A stretch of 64,000 bases of DNA from Streptomyces termitum (GCF_014650175.1 NZ_BMUL01000002.1:129150-193149); one strand, 5' to 3'. Counted from the first letter of the stretch, positions 26,979 through 36,307 are shown. Program-made: numbers and translations. Notes: generated from the sequence alone by a model not told the origin.

Positions 26979-28385
26979 ATGCCCGAGCTCACCCGGAGGC
27001 GCCGGCTCACCGTCCTCGCCGTCTGCTGCATGAGCCTGCTCATCGTCAGCCTCGACAACACCGCCCTGAACGTCGCGCTGCCCTCCATGCGCCGCGAGTT
27101 CGACGCCACCGTCTCCGGGATGCAGTGGACGATCGACGCCTACACCCTGGTCCTCGCCTCGCTGCTGATGCTCGCCGGCTCCACCGCCGACCGGATCGGC
27201 CGCCGCAGGGTCTTCACCACCGGTCTGGTCGTCTTCGCCCTCGGCTCGCTGCTCTGCTCGCTGGCGCCCAGCCTGGAGGCGCTGGTCGCCTTCCGCGCGG
27301 TGCAGGCCGTCGGCGGCTCGATGCTCAACCCGGTCGCCATGTCCATCATCACCAACACCTTCACAAAACCCGCCGCACGCGCGCGTGCCATCGGCGTCTG
27401 GGGCGCCGTCGTCGGCGTCTCCCTCGCCGCCGGGCCGCTGGTGGGCGGGGCGCTCGTGGAGTCGGTCGGCTGGCGGGCGATCTTCTGGGTCAACCTGCCG
27501 GTGGCCCTGGCCGCCCTCCTCCTCACCCTGCGGTACGTCCCCGAGTCCCGCGCGCCCCGGCCCCGCCGCCCCGACCCGGTCGGGCAGGTCCTGGTGGCGC
27601 TGCTGCTGGGCTCGCTCACGTACGCGATCATCGAGACGGACCCGCTCTTCGCCGGGATCGCCGTCCTCGCCCTCGCCGGACTGCTGCGCTACGAGCCCCG
27701 CCGCCGCGAACCCCTGATCGACCTGCGGTTCTTCCGCAGCGCGCCCTTCTCAGGGGCCACCGTGATCGCGGTCTCGGCCTTCGCCGCGCTCGGCGGCTTC
27801 CTCTTCCTGAACACCCTCTACCTCCAGGACGTGCGCGGTCTGGACGCCCTGCGCGCCGGCCTCTTCATGCTCCCGATGGCCGGCATGACCTTCGTCTGCG
27901 CGCCCCTGTCGGGCCGGCTGACGGGATCGCGCGGCCCCCGGCTGCCGCTGCTGCTCGCCGGGACGGCGATGGCGGCGGGCGCCCTCCTCTTCGCCGCCTT
28001 CGAGGCGGAGACCGACGACGTCCTCCTCCTCACCGGGTACGTCGTCTTCGGCATCGGCTTCGGCCTGGTGAACGCGCCGATCACCGACACGGCCGTCTCC
28101 GGGATGCCCCGCGCCCAGGCCGGGGTGGCGGCGGCGGTCGCCTCGACCAGCCGGCAGATCGGGCAGACGCTCGGCGTCGCGGTGATCGGGACGGTCCTCG
28201 CGGCGGGCGCGGGCCCGGACCCGGCCGCGGCGGACTTCACGGCGGCGGCCCGGCCCGGCTACTGGGTGGTGACCGGCTGCGGCCTCGTGGTCCTGCTGGT
28301 CGGGGCGCTGACCACGGGCGGCTGGGCCCGGGGCACGGCGCGGCGGACGGCCCGCCGGCTGGAGATCGAGGAGGCCCCGGCCTGA
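26979..28385 (+). CDS. MFS drug-efflux transporter, DHA2 (14-TM) type
   Basis: A 468-aa membrane protein with about 14 helices. It has the DHA2 opening (LDNTALNVALPSM), motif A in AGSTADRIGRRRVF, and VQAVGGSMLNPVAMSIITNTF, as in EmrB/QacA pumps. It probably exports a toxic or secondary metabolite using the proton gradient. A TACGAT hexamer ends 6 nt before the ATG, suggesting a leaderless mRNA. The substrate cannot be told from the sequence. Confidence 0.88.
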   Translation: MPELTRRRRLTVLAVCCMSLLIVSLDNTALNVALPSMRREFDATVSGMQWTIDAYTLVLASLLMLAGSTADRIGRRRVFTTGLVVFALGSLLCSLAPSLEALVAFRAVQAVGGSMLNPVAMSIITNTFTKPAARARAIGVWGAVVGVSLAAGPLVGGALVESVGWRAIFWVNLPVALAALLLTLRYVPESRAPRPRRPDPVGQVLVALLLGSLTYAIIETDPLFAGIAVLALAGLLRYEPRRREPLIDLRFFRSAPFSGATVIAVSAFAALGGFLFLNTLYLQDVRGLDALRAGLFMLPMAGMTFVCAPLSGRLTGSRGPRLPLLLAGTAMAAGALLFAAFEAETDDVLLLTGYVVFGIGFGLVNAPITDTAVSGMPRAQAGVAAAVASTSRQIGQTLGVAVIGTVLAAGAGPDPAAADFTAAARPGYWVVTGCGLVVLLVGALTTGGWARGTARRTARRLEIEEAPA

Positions 28386-28460
28386 TCCGGGGCGTGGCAC
28401 GCGGTGCCGCCGCCCGCCCGGCCCCTTCACTGCTCGACGGCACGGGGCGGTGGACGGAGA

Positions 28461-28491
28461 GGGGCCCGGACCGCGTGGCGGTCCGGGCCCC
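28461..28491. terminator. Bidirectional hairpin between MFS and DUF6243 genes
   Basis: A perfect 14-bp stem (28461-28474 with 28478-28491) and a GTG loop, between convergent genes. Confidence 0.8.
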
Positions 28492-28506
28492 TCGGGGTGC
28501 GGGGTG

Positions 28507-28680
28507 CTATTCGGCGGCGTCCTGGGTGCGCTCGCGCATCTTCCGCAGCAGCTCCTGCTTGTGCTCCTCGGCGGAGCGGCGGTCGGCGGCGCCTTCGGGT
28601 CCTGCGCCGTTCCGTTCGGCGCGGGACAGCTTGCGGCGCTGCCCGCCGACGCCGAGAAGGTTGTTACGGCTCTTGGCCAC
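28507..28680 (-). CDS. Small DUF6243-like protein
   Basis: A 57-aa basic, highly charged protein that begins VAKSRNNLLGVGGQRRKLSR and ends in a Glu/Lys/Arg-rich helix (HKQELLRKMRERTQDAAE). I recognise it as the Streptomyces DUF6243 type, whose function is unknown. GGGGAG lies 7 nt before the GTG start. The pattern of charged residues and the ribosome site make it a real gene despite its size. Confidence 0.78.
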   Translation of the reverse strand: MAKSRNNLLGVGGQRRKLSRAERNGAGPEGAADRRSAEEHKQELLRKMRERTQDAAE

Positions 28681-28882
28681 GGGGTTCTCCCCTTCGGTGA
28701 GGTGTGCGGTGGTCGTCGTCCGGCCGGGGCCGCGACGCTCTCACTCGTAGATCGGGAGGTGAGCGAACATACCCCGCACGGTAGCGGGCCGACCGGACGG
28801 CCCGCACCCGGTTTTCCCCGCCGCCGCGCGCCCCACCGCGTACCTGCCGCGCCCCCCACCACGCACCTCACCGCGCCACGGA

Positions 28883-28921
28883 ATGACAAATATTGAAATC
28901 TGTCATCGGTCATGTCATTCT
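28883..28921 (+). promoter_or_regulatory. Promoter with TetR-type operator before the aldo/keto reductase gene
   Basis: An imperfect palindrome (28883-28906, arms ATGACA and TGTCAT, 9 of 12 pairs) covers the -35 of a promoter TTGAAA (28893-28898) - 17 bp - CATTCT (28916-28921). It is a likely binding site for the TetR regulator encoded two genes on. Confidence 0.65.
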
Positions 28922-28962
28922 TGAGGAGCATCCTTCCCGTACCCCTCCCCCAGGAGTCCCTC

Positions 28963-29970
28963 ATGCTCCCCACCCGCTCCCTCGGCACCACCGGCCCCGC
29001 CGTCTCCGCCCTCGGCCTCGGCTGCATGGGCATGTCCGCGCTCTACGGCGAGGCCGACCGGACCGAGTCGATCGCCACCCTCCACGCCGCCCTGGACGCC
29101 GGCGTCACCCTGCTCGACACCGGCGACTTCTACGGCATGGGCCACAACGAGCTGCTGATCAACGAGGCCCTGCGCACCGCCCCCGCCGCCCTGCGCGAGC
29201 GGGCCCTCGTCAGCGTGAAGTTCGGCGCGCTGCGGACCGTCGAGGGCGGCTTCACCGGCTACGACGGCCGCCCGGCGGCGGTGAAGAACTTCGCCGCGTA
29301 CTCCCTCCAGCGCCTGGGCACCGGCCACATCGACGTCTACCGGATCGCCCGCGTCGACCCCGACGTGCCGATCGAGGAGACCGTCGGCGCCATCGCCGAG
29401 CTGGTCGAGGCCGGGCACGTCCGGCACATCGGCCTCTCCGAGGTCGGCGCGGACACCCTGCGCCGGGCCGCCGCCGTCGCCCCGATCACCGACCTCCAGA
29501 TCGAGTACTCGCTGGTCTCCCGGGGCATCGAGGAGAAGATCCTGCCGACCGCCCGCGAGCTGGGCATCGGCGTCACCGCGTACGGCGTCCTCTCCCGCGG
29601 CCTGATCAGCGGCCACTTCACCCGGGACCGCGAGCTGGCCGCCGGTGACTTCCGCGGCATGAGCCCCCGCTTCCAGGGCGCCAACCTGGAGCGGAACCTC
29701 GACCTGGTGGACCGGCTGCGGGCGGTCGCGGAGGCCAAGGGCGTCTCGGTCGCGCAGACCGCCATCGCCTGGGTCCTCTCCCGGGGCGAGGACATCGTGC
29801 CGCTGGTCGGCGCCCGCACCCGGACCCGGCTCACCGAGGCCCTCGGCGCCCTGGACGTCGTGCTCGACGCCGCCGACCTGGCCGCGATCGAGGAGGCCGT
29901 CCCGGCCGGAGCGGTGGCCGGCGACCGCTACCCCGCCGCGCAGATGGCCCACCTGGACAGCGAGCACTGA
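28963..29970 (+). CDS. Aldo/keto reductase
   Basis: A 335-aa NADPH-dependent reductase of the AKR barrel family. It shows LGLGCMGMSALYG, LLDTGDFYGMGHNE (catalytic Asp and Tyr), VSVKFGA (Lys), HIGLSEVGADTLRRA and the C-terminal cofactor site. The usual catalytic His, normally in a Q/LHRVDP sequence, is replaced: the protein reads VYRIARVDPDVPIEE. I chose ATG 28963, which has AGGAG 6 nt upstream. It is followed by a TetR gene after 16 nt and preceded by a palindromic operator, so it is probably the TetR target. The substrate is unknown. Confidence 0.85.
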   Translation: MLPTRSLGTTGPAVSALGLGCMGMSALYGEADRTESIATLHAALDAGVTLLDTGDFYGMGHNELLINEALRTAPAALRERALVSVKFGALRTVEGGFTGYDGRPAAVKNFAAYSLQRLGTGHIDVYRIARVDPDVPIEETVGAIAELVEAGHVRHIGLSEVGADTLRRAAAVAPITDLQIEYSLVSRGIEEKILPTARELGIGVTAYGVLSRGLISGHFTRDRELAAGDFRGMSPRFQGANLERNLDLVDRLRAVAEAKGVSVAQTAIAWVLSRGEDIVPLVGARTRTRLTEALGALDVVLDAADLAAIEEAVPAGAVAGDRYPAAQMAHLDSEH

Positions 29971-29986
29971 CGGGTACTGTCCTTCC

Positions 29987-30577
29987 ATGGCCGCCACCGA
30001 AACCCTCACCGCCGAGCGCATCCTCGAAGCCACCGAGGAGGTGCTGCGGCGGTACGGCCCCGCGAAGGCGACGGTCGTGGACGTGGCCCGCGCCCTCGGG
30101 GTGAGCCACGGCAGCGTCTACCGCCACTTCCGCACCAAGGCGGCCCTGCGCGAGGCGGTCACGGAGCGGTGGCTGGAGCGGAACGTGACGGAGCTGCGCC
30201 CGTACGCCGAGGGCCCCGGCCCCGCCGCCGAGCGACTGACCGGCTGGCTGGAGCACCTCTTCGCGCTCAAGCGGCAGAAGGCGGGCGGCGATCCGGAGCT
30301 GATGGCCACCTTCCAGGTCCTCATCGGCGAGAACAGCGCGGTGGTCGACCGGCACGTGGAGCACCTGGTGGCGCAGATCGCCGCCGTCCTCGCGGACGGC
30401 GTCCGGGACGGCGTCTTCGCCGCCGGGGACCACGGGGTCACCGCGACCGCGCGGGCGGTCTTCGACGCCACGGACCGCTTCCACGACCCGGCGCACGCGG
30501 CCGACTGGGCCGCCCCCGGCATCGAGGACGACTTCCGCGCCGTCGTCTCCCTCGTGACGCGCGGCCTGCGGGCCTGA
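29987..30577 (+). CDS. TetR-family regulator
   Basis: A 196-aa regulator. The N-terminal HTH (ERILEATEEVLRRYGPAKATVVDVARALGVSHGSVYRHF, read in pieces) is typical of TetR. The C-terminal ligand domain is all-helical. It lies 16 nt behind the aldo/keto reductase gene and is probably in the same transcript, so it would repress itself and the reductase through the palindrome at 28883. Confidence 0.87.
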   Translation: MAATETLTAERILEATEEVLRRYGPAKATVVDVARALGVSHGSVYRHFRTKAALREAVTERWLERNVTELRPYAEGPGPAAERLTGWLEHLFALKRQKAGGDPELMATFQVLIGENSAVVDRHVEHLVAQIAAVLADGVRDGVFAAGDHGVTATARAVFDATDRFHDPAHAADWAAPGIEDDFRAVVSLVTRGLRA

Positions 30578-30701
30578 ACCCCCGCGCCCGCCGGGCGCTT
30601 TGGTGATCATTTGGCCCGGACTTTTCCCTTCCCTGTCCGGAAACCTCCCCCGGTCTGGCTAGCGTGCCGTACCGCACATCCGCACGCTTCCAGGGGGAAC
30701 C

Positions 30702-31406
30702 ATGTCCGCAACCGACCGGCAGGCCGGACCGCCGGCCCGCTCGGGGAAGGCCGCCGCGCTCGGCTGGATCCTGACCATCGGCCTCAACGTGGTGGCGCCG
30801 ATCGTCACCTACGACGTCCTGACCGGGGACCGGGGCTGGTCCGAGTTCGCCGCGCTGCTGGCCGGCAGCGCCTGGCCGGTGCTCGACAGCGCGATCATGA
30901 TGGCGTGGCGGCGCAAGGTCGACGAGTTCGCCGTCGTCACCCTGGTCTTCCTGGTGATCACCGCGCTGGTCTCGCTGATCGGCGCGCACACCGCCCGCGC
31001 GCTGCTGGTCAAGGACTCCGGCGTGACCGGCCTGTTCGGGCTGCTCTGCCTGGCCACCCTGCTCGCCTCGCGCCCGCTGATGTTCTACTTCGGCCGGAAG
31101 TTCGCCACGGACGGCACCCCGGAGTCCACGGCCTGGTGGAACGGCATGTGGCAGTACGAGGGCTTCCGCTCCACCATGCGCACGATGACGCTGGTGTGGG
31201 GCGTGGCGTACCTGGCGGAGGCGCTGACGCGGATCGCGCTGGCGTACGTCCTGCCGACCGACACCATGGTGGTGGTCAGCCCGGTGATGATCTACGGGGT
31301 GCTGGGGGCGCTCGGCGTCTGGACGGCCTGGTTCGGCAGGCGGCGGGCGGCCGAGGGCCGGCGCCGGGCCGCCGAGGCGGAGGCGGAGGCGGCGGCCGCG
31401 GCCTGA
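30702..31406 (+). CDS. VC0807-like integral membrane protein
   Basis: A 234-aa protein with about six to seven hydrophobic helices and the start WILTIGLNVVAPIVTYDVLT. The central ALLAGSAWPVLDSAIMMAWRR and RPLMFYFGRKF segments match the VC0807 family, whose function is not known. The last 20 residues are an Arg/Ala/Glu-rich tail. GGGGGAA precedes the ATG, and a TAGCGT hexamer about 40 nt upstream is a possible -10. Confidence 0.75.
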   Translation: MSATDRQAGPPARSGKAAALGWILTIGLNVVAPIVTYDVLTGDRGWSEFAALLAGSAWPVLDSAIMMAWRRKVDEFAVVTLVFLVITALVSLIGAHTARALLVKDSGVTGLFGLLCLATLLASRPLMFYFGRKFATDGTPESTAWWNGMWQYEGFRSTMRTMTLVWGVAYLAEALTRIALAYVLPTDTMVVVSPVMIYGVLGALGVWTAWFGRRRAAEGRRRAAEAEAEAAAAA

Positions 31407-31431
31407 GCCCCGTACCCGTACCCGTACACAG

Positions 31432-31482
31432 AAAAAGGGGAGAGCCCCCGGTCCGAGTGCGTCTCGGACCGGGGGCTCTCCC
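31432..31482 (-). terminator. glyS terminator
   Basis: A perfect 20-bp stem (31438-31457 with 31463-31482) with a 5-nt loop, followed on the minus strand by TTTTT (complement of 31432-31436). It may also stop the convergent membrane-protein gene. Confidence 0.9.
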
Positions 31483-31499
31483 GTGGGCGGTGCGGCGGT

Positions 31500-32882
31500 T
31501 CAGCAGCCGATGAGGCGGGTGGCCAGGTAGCCCTGGATCTGGTCCAGGGAGACCCGCTCCTGCTTCATGGTGTCGCGCTCGCGCACGGTCACCGCGTTGT
31601 CGTCGAGGGTGTCGAAGTCGACGGTGATGCAGTACGGGGTGCCGATCTCGTCCTGACGGCGGTAGCGGCGGCCGATGGCGCCGGCGTCGTCGAAGTCGAT
31701 GTTCCAGTTCTGCCGCAGGTCGGCCGCGAGGCCCTTGGCCTTCGGGGAGAGCTGCGGGTTGCGGGAGAGCGGCAGGACCGCGGCCTTGACCGGGGCCAGG
31801 CGGTGGTCGAGGCGCAGCACGACGCGCTTCTCCATGACGCCCTTGGCGTTGGGGGCCTCGTCCTCGGTGTAGGCGTCGAGGAGGAAGGCGAGCATGGTGC
31901 GGCCGACACCGGCGGCGGGCTCGATGACGTACGGCGTGTAGCGCTCGCCGGACTCCTGGTCCAGGTACGTCAGGTTGGCGCCGGACGCCTGGGAGTGGGC
32001 GTTCAGGTCGTAGTCGGTGCGGTTGGCGACGCCCTCCAGCTCGCCCCACTCGCTGCCGCCGAAGGAGAAGCGGTACTCGATGTCGGCGGTGCGCTTCGAG
32101 TAGTGGGAGAGCTTCTCCTGCGGGTGCTCGAACCAGCGCATGTTCTCCTCGCGCAGGCCGAGGTTGGTGTACCAGTTCCAGCGCTGCTGCATCCAGTACT
32201 CCTGCCACTCCTCGTCCTCGCCCGGCTTGACGAAGAACTCCATCTCCATCTGCTCGAACTCGCGGGTCCGGAAGATGAAGTTGCCCGGAGTGATCTCGTT
32301 CCGGAAGGACTTGCCCATCTGCGCGATGCCGAACGGGGGCTTCTTGCGCGCGGTGGTCTGCACCTGGGAGAAGTTGGTGAAGATGCCCTGGGCGGTCTCG
32401 GGGCGCAGGTAGGCGACGGAGCCGCTGTCCTGGGTCGGGCCGAGGTGGGTGGCGAGCAGGCCGGAGAAGTTCTTGGGCTCGGTGAAGGTGCCCTTGTTGC
32501 CGCAGTTGGGGCAGTTGAGGTCGGCGAGGCCGTTCTCGGGGAGGCGGCCGTGCTTCTCCTCGTACGCCTCCTCCAGGTGGTCGGCGCGGAAGCGCTTGTG
32601 GCAGGAGGTGCACTCGGTCAGCGGGTCGGTGAAGGTGGCGACGTGACCGGACGCCTCCCAGACCTCGGTCGCCAGGATGACCGACGAGTCGATGCCGACG
32701 ACGTCCTCGCGCGAGGTGACCATGTAACGCCACCACTGGCGCTTGATGTTCTCCTTGAGCTCGACGCCCAGGTGCCCGTAGTCCCAGGCGGCGCGCTGGC
32801 CGCCGTAGATCTCGCTACAGGGGAAAACGAAGCCACGGCGCTTGCTCAGGCTGACGATGGTGTCGATCTTGTCGGCGGCCAC
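31500..32882 (-). CDS. glyS: Glycyl-tRNA synthetase, eukaryote/actinobacterial alpha2 type
   Basis: A 460-aa class II synthetase that charges tRNA-Gly. It shows [14 protein letters not shown] (motif 1 region), a zinc knuckle (CTSCHKRF about residue 92 and CPNCGNKG about 123), motif 2 in [20 protein letters not shown], motif 3 in [10 protein letters not shown], and a C-terminal anticodon-binding domain. I chose GTG 32882 ([10 protein letters not shown]); GAGAG stands about 6 nt upstream. It is divergent from znuA. Confidence 0.95.
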   Translation of the reverse strand: MAADKIDTIVSLSKRRGFVFPCSEIYGGQRAAWDYGHLGVELKENIKRQWWRYMVTSREDVVGIDSSVILATEVWEASGHVATFTDPLTECTSCHKRFRADHLEEAYEEKHGRLPENGLADLNCPNCGNKGTFTEPKNFSGLLATHLGPTQDSGSVAYLRPETAQGIFTNFSQVQTTARKKPPFGIAQMGKSFRNEITPGNFIFRTREFEQMEMEFFVKPGEDEEWQEYWMQQRWNWYTNLGLREENMRWFEHPQEKLSHYSKRTADIEYRFSFGGSEWGELEGVANRTDYDLNAHSQASGANLTYLDQESGERYTPYVIEPAAGVGRTMLAFLLDAYTEDEAPNAKGVMEKRVVLRLDHRLAPVKAAVLPLSRNPQLSPKAKGLAADLRQNWNIDFDDAGAIGRRYRRQDEIGTPYCITVDFDTLDDNAVTVRERDTMKQERVSLDQIQGYLATRLIGC

Positions 32883-33069
32883 GGTGCTCTCTTCATTACG
32901 ACGACGGAAAGGACGGGAACTGCGGCGCGAAGCGCCTCTGTGGGGGGTGGTGGTCAGGAGACGGGTGGGCGAATGCCTCAGGTTACCGGCGCCCCTGGGG
33001 CCGGTATCAAATCGGTATCCCCACCGGCCCGGGGTGGCCCGGACCACACCTCCGGCCACCCGAAGGCAA

Positions 33070-33107
33070 TTGACAACCGTTTCCAGTTTTGTTGAAAATG
33101 AGTGTCA
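33070..33107 (+). promoter_or_regulatory. znuA promoter with Zur box, leaderless type
   Basis: TTGACA (33070-33075), an 18-bp spacer and GAAAAT (33094-33099) lie exactly 7 nt before the ATG. A Zur-box-like 15-mer TGAAAATGAGTGTCA (33093-33107) covers the -10 and the start point. Repression by Zn-Zur would block RNA polymerase directly. Confidence 0.75.
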
Positions 33108-34117
33108 TGAACGCACGCCGTCCGATAGCCGTGACCCTCACCGCCGGAGCCGTCTCCCTCGGTCTCCTCACCCTCTCCGCCTGCGGCACGAGCCCATCGG
33201 ACGCGGCCGAGGGGAAGGGCGGCCGGCTGGACGTCGTCGCGTCGTTCTACCCCATGCAGTACCTCGCCGAGGAGATAGGCGGCGGCCACGTGGCCGTCCG
33301 CACCCTGACCGCCCCCGGCGTCGAACCCCACGACCTGGAGCTCAAGCCCCGGCAGATCGGCGAGCTCGGCGAGGCCGACGTCCTCCTCTACCTCAAGGGC
33401 CTCCAGCCCGCCGTCGACGACGCCGTCGCCCAGGCCGGCGTGCGGCACACCGTCGACGCCGCGACCCTCACCAGCCTCGACTCCCCCGCCGCCGAGGAGC
33501 ACGACCACGCCGCCGAGGGCGGGGAGCACGCGGACGAGCACGCCGAGGAGCCCGCGGGCGACTCCCACGACGGCCACGACCACGGCACCTCCGAGGGCCT
33601 CGACCCGCACGTCTGGCTCGACCCGGTGAAGTACGCCGAGATCGCCCGGGGCGTCGGCGCCGCCCTCGGCAAGGCCGACCCGGCGCACGCCGCCGACTAC
33701 GACAAGAACACCGCCGCCCTGGTGAAGAAGCTCGGCGACCTGGACACCGCCTTCGCGACCGGCCTGAAGAACACCGCGACCCGCACCTTCATCACCACCC
33801 ACTCCGCCTTCGGCCACCTCGCCCAGCGCTACCACCTGGAGCAGGAGGGCATCACCGGCGTCGACCCCGAGTCCGAGCCGAGCCCCGCCCGCGTCAAGCA
33901 GCTCCAGGACATCGCGAAGGCCGACAAGGTCACCACCGTCTTCTTCGAGACCCTCGCCAGCGACAAGACCGCGAAGACCCTCGCCCGCGACACCGGTCTG
34001 AAGACCGACGTGCTCGACCCGCTGGAGGGCATCACCGACCAGTCGAAGGGCTCCGACTACCTCGCCGTCATGCGGGCCAACCTGGCCGCCCTGCAGAAGG
34101 CCCTCGGCGCCAAGTGA
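33107..34117 (+). CDS. znuA: Zinc ABC transporter, substrate-binding lipoprotein
   Basis: A 336-aa cluster A-I solute-binding protein. The lipobox is LSAC with Cys26. Residues about 128-168 form a His/Asp/Glu-rich loop (EEHDHAAEGGEHADEH and DGHDHG) typical of zinc ZnuA. Other ligands are in GVEPHDLEL, DPHVWLDP and THSAFGHLA. It captures zinc outside the cell for ZnuBC. The ATG at 33107 is preferred because the promoter's -10 ends 7 nt upstream; an in-frame ATG nine bases earlier lies inside the -10/Zur-box sequence. First gene of znuACB. Confidence 0.92.
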   Translation: MNARRPIAVTLTAGAVSLGLLTLSACGTSPSDAAEGKGGRLDVVASFYPMQYLAEEIGGGHVAVRTLTAPGVEPHDLELKPRQIGELGEADVLLYLKGLQPAVDDAVAQAGVRHTVDAATLTSLDSPAAEEHDHAAEGGEHADEHAEEPAGDSHDGHDHGTSEGLDPHVWLDPVKYAEIARGVGAALGKADPAHAADYDKNTAALVKKLGDLDTAFATGLKNTATRTFITTHSAFGHLAQRYHLEQEGITGVDPESEPSPARVKQLQDIAKADKVTTVFFETLASDKTAKTLARDTGLKTDVLDPLEGITDQSKGSDYLAVMRANLAALQKALGAK

Positions 34118-34140
34118 CCACCGCACCCCAGGAGGCCGTC

Positions 34141-34905
34141 GTGAACGGCGAACCCGTCATCTCCGTCCGGGGCGCCACCGCCGCCCTCGGCGCCCGCCCC
34201 GTCCTGCGCGGCGTCGATCTGACCGTCCACCGGGGCGAGGTCGTCGCCCTGCTCGGCGCCAACGGCTCCGGCAAGTCCACCGCCGTCCGCTCGCTCATCG
34301 GCCAGGTGCCGCTGACCGGCGGCACCGTCGAACTCTTCGGCACCGAGCGGAAGCGGTTCCGCGACTGGGCCCGCGTCGGCTACGTGCCGCAGCGCACCAC
34401 CGCCGCCTCCGGGGTCCCCGCCACCGTCCGCGAGGTCGTCGCCTCCGGCCGGCTCTCCCGCCGCCGGTTCGGCTGGACGACCGGGGCCGACCGGGCCGCC
34501 GTCGACCGGGCCATCGCCCTCGTCGGCCTCGCCGACCGGGCCGGGGACGCCGTCTCCGCCCTCTCCGGCGGCCAGCACCAGCGGGTCCTCATCGCCCGCG
34601 CGCTCGCCTCCGAACCCGAACTCCTCATCATGGACGAGCCGATGGCCGGCGTGGACCTCGCCAGCCAGGAGATCCTCGCCGCGACCCTGCGCGAACAGGT
34701 CGCCGCCGGCACCTCCGTCCTCCTCGTCCTGCACGAACTCGGCCCGCTGGAGCCGCTGATCGACCGCGCGATCGTCCTGCGCGACGGCTGCGTCGTCCAC
34801 GACGGCCCGCCGCCCGAGGCCGTCGGCCAGCACTCGCTGCCCGGCCACGACCACGTCCATCCGCACGCGGCCGGCGAGCCGCTCCGTACGGGACTGCTGA
34901 GCTGA
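34141..34905 (+). CDS. znuC: Zinc ABC transporter, ATP-binding protein
   Basis: A 254-aa ABC ATPase: Walker A GANGSGKST, Q-loop in GYVPQRTT, signature LSGGQHQR, Walker B LLIMDEP and switch VLHEL. The C-terminus is His-rich (HSLPGHDHVHPHA), fitting zinc. I chose GTG 34141 because GGAGG lies 5 nt upstream. A GTG at 34114 overlapping the znuA stop is possible and would add nine residues. It energises zinc import with ZnuB. Confidence 0.92.
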   Translation: MNGEPVISVRGATAALGARPVLRGVDLTVHRGEVVALLGANGSGKSTAVRSLIGQVPLTGGTVELFGTERKRFRDWARVGYVPQRTTAASGVPATVREVVASGRLSRRRFGWTTGADRAAVDRAIALVGLADRAGDAVSALSGGQHQRVLIARALASEPELLIMDEPMAGVDLASQEILAATLREQVAAGTSVLLVLHELGPLEPLIDRAIVLRDGCVVHDGPPPEAVGQHSLPGHDHVHPHAAGEPLRTGLLS

Positions 34906-34907
34906 CC

Positions 34908-35804
34908 ATGGAATTCCTCCAGTACGCCTTCATGCAGCGGGCCCTGCTCGCCGCCGTCCTCGTCGGCGTCACCGCGCCCGCCGTCGGCATCTACCTCGTC
35001 CAGCGCCGCCAGGCCCTGATGGGCGACGGCATCGGCCACGTGGCGATGACCGGCGTCGGCCTCGGCTTCCTGCTCAACGCCAGCCCGGTCTGGATGGCGA
35101 CCCTCGTCGCCGTCGCAGGATCGGTGGCGATGGAGCTGATCAGGGCCTACGGCAGGACCCGCGGCGACATCGCCCTCGCGCTCCTCTTCTACGGCGGCAT
35201 GGCCGGCGGCGTGCTGCTCATCAACCTCGCGCCGAGCGGCTCCAACGCCAACCTGAGCACGTACCTCTTCGGCTCGCTCTCCACGGTCTCCCCCGCGGAC
35301 GTCACCGCGATCAGCCTGCTGGCCGCCTTCGTCGTCCTGGTCACCGTCGGCCTGCGGCGGCAGTTCTTCGCCGTCAGCCAGGACGAGGAGTTCGCCCGGG
35401 TCACCGGCCTGCCGGTGCGGCTGCTCAACCTGCTCATCGCGGTCACCGCCGCCGTCACCGTCACCGTCGCCATGCGGGTCGTCGGCCTGCTCCTGGTGAG
35501 CGCGCTGATGGTGGTGCCGGTCGCCGCCGCCCAGCAGCTGACGAAGTCCTTCCGGGCCACCTTCGTGCTCGCCGTCGCGACGGGCATCACCGTCACCCTG
35601 GCCGGCACGGTCACCTCGTACTACCAGGACGTCCCGCCCGGCGCGACGATCGTCCTGTACGCGATCGGCGTCTTCCTCCTCATGGCGCTGCTGGCCGCCC
35701 CGCTCGCCCGGCGCCGGGCGCGGGCCGCCGAGGCCGCGGCCCTGGACGGCTGCTCGCCCGTGGTCCCGGCGGGCCGGAAGCCCGCCGACGACGTCAAGGT
35801 CTGA
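34908..35804 (+). CDS. znuB: Zinc ABC transporter, permease
   Basis: A 298-aa ABC-3 family permease with about eight to nine helices (RALLAAVLVGVTAPAVGIYL; GDGIGHVAMTGVGLGFLL; VVGLLLVSALMVVPVAAAQ). The start is 2 nt after the znuC stop. It forms the membrane channel of the ZnuABC importer. Confidence 0.92.
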   Translation: MEFLQYAFMQRALLAAVLVGVTAPAVGIYLVQRRQALMGDGIGHVAMTGVGLGFLLNASPVWMATLVAVAGSVAMELIRAYGRTRGDIALALLFYGGMAGGVLLINLAPSGSNANLSTYLFGSLSTVSPADVTAISLLAAFVVLVTVGLRRQFFAVSQDEEFARVTGLPVRLLNLLIAVTAAVTVTVAMRVVGLLLVSALMVVPVAAAQQLTKSFRATFVLAVATGITVTLAGTVTSYYQDVPPGATIVLYAIGVFLLMALLAAPLARRRARAAEAAALDGCSPVVPAGRKPADDVKV

Positions 35805-35864
35805 CCGGCGCACAGGGGGGACTGGCAGAATGGCGGGGGCAACGGATACATCAAGGAGGCCCCC

Positions 35865-36275
35865 GTGGCGACGGCAGGACCCCCCGTACGCGGCCGATCC
35901 ACCCGACAGCGCGCCGCCGTGTCGGCCGCGCTGAGCGAGGTGGACGAGTTCCGCAGCGCGCAGGAGCTGCACGACATGCTCAAGCACCGCGGCGACTCCG
36001 TCGGCCTGACCACCGTCTACCGCACCCTCCAGTCACTGGCGGACGCGGGCGAGGTCGACGCGCTGCGCACCAGCGACGGCGAGACGGTCTACCGCCGCTG
36101 CTCGTCCGGCGACCACCACCACCACCTGGTCTGCCGCGCCTGCGGCAAGGCCGTCGAGGTGGAGGGACCGATGGTGGAGCAGTGGGCCGAGGCGGTCGCC
36201 GCCGAGCACGGCTTCGTCAACGTGGCGCACACCGTCGAGATCTTCGGCACCTGCGCGGAGTGCGCGAGCCGCTGA
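35865..36275 (+). CDS. zur: Zinc uptake regulator (Fur family)
   Basis: A 136-aa Fur-family repressor. It has a DNA-binding helix region (GLTTVYRTLQSLADAGEVD), the ligand cluster DHHHHLVCRACGKAVEVEG (regulatory zinc plus CxxC) and a C-terminal CAEC, the pair that binds structural zinc. Next to znuACB it is best read as Zur rather than Fur. From memory SCO2508 is Zur in this context. GTG start with AAGGAGG 6 nt upstream. It would bind the box at the znuA promoter. Confidence 0.93.
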   Translation: MATAGPPVRGRSTRQRAAVSAALSEVDEFRSAQELHDMLKHRGDSVGLTTVYRTLQSLADAGEVDALRTSDGETVYRRCSSGDHHHHLVCRACGKAVEVEGPMVEQWAEAVAAEHGFVNVAHTVEIFGTCAECASR

Positions 36276-36307
36276 GCGTCCCGCCCGAGCCGTGACCTGA
36301 CACACGT

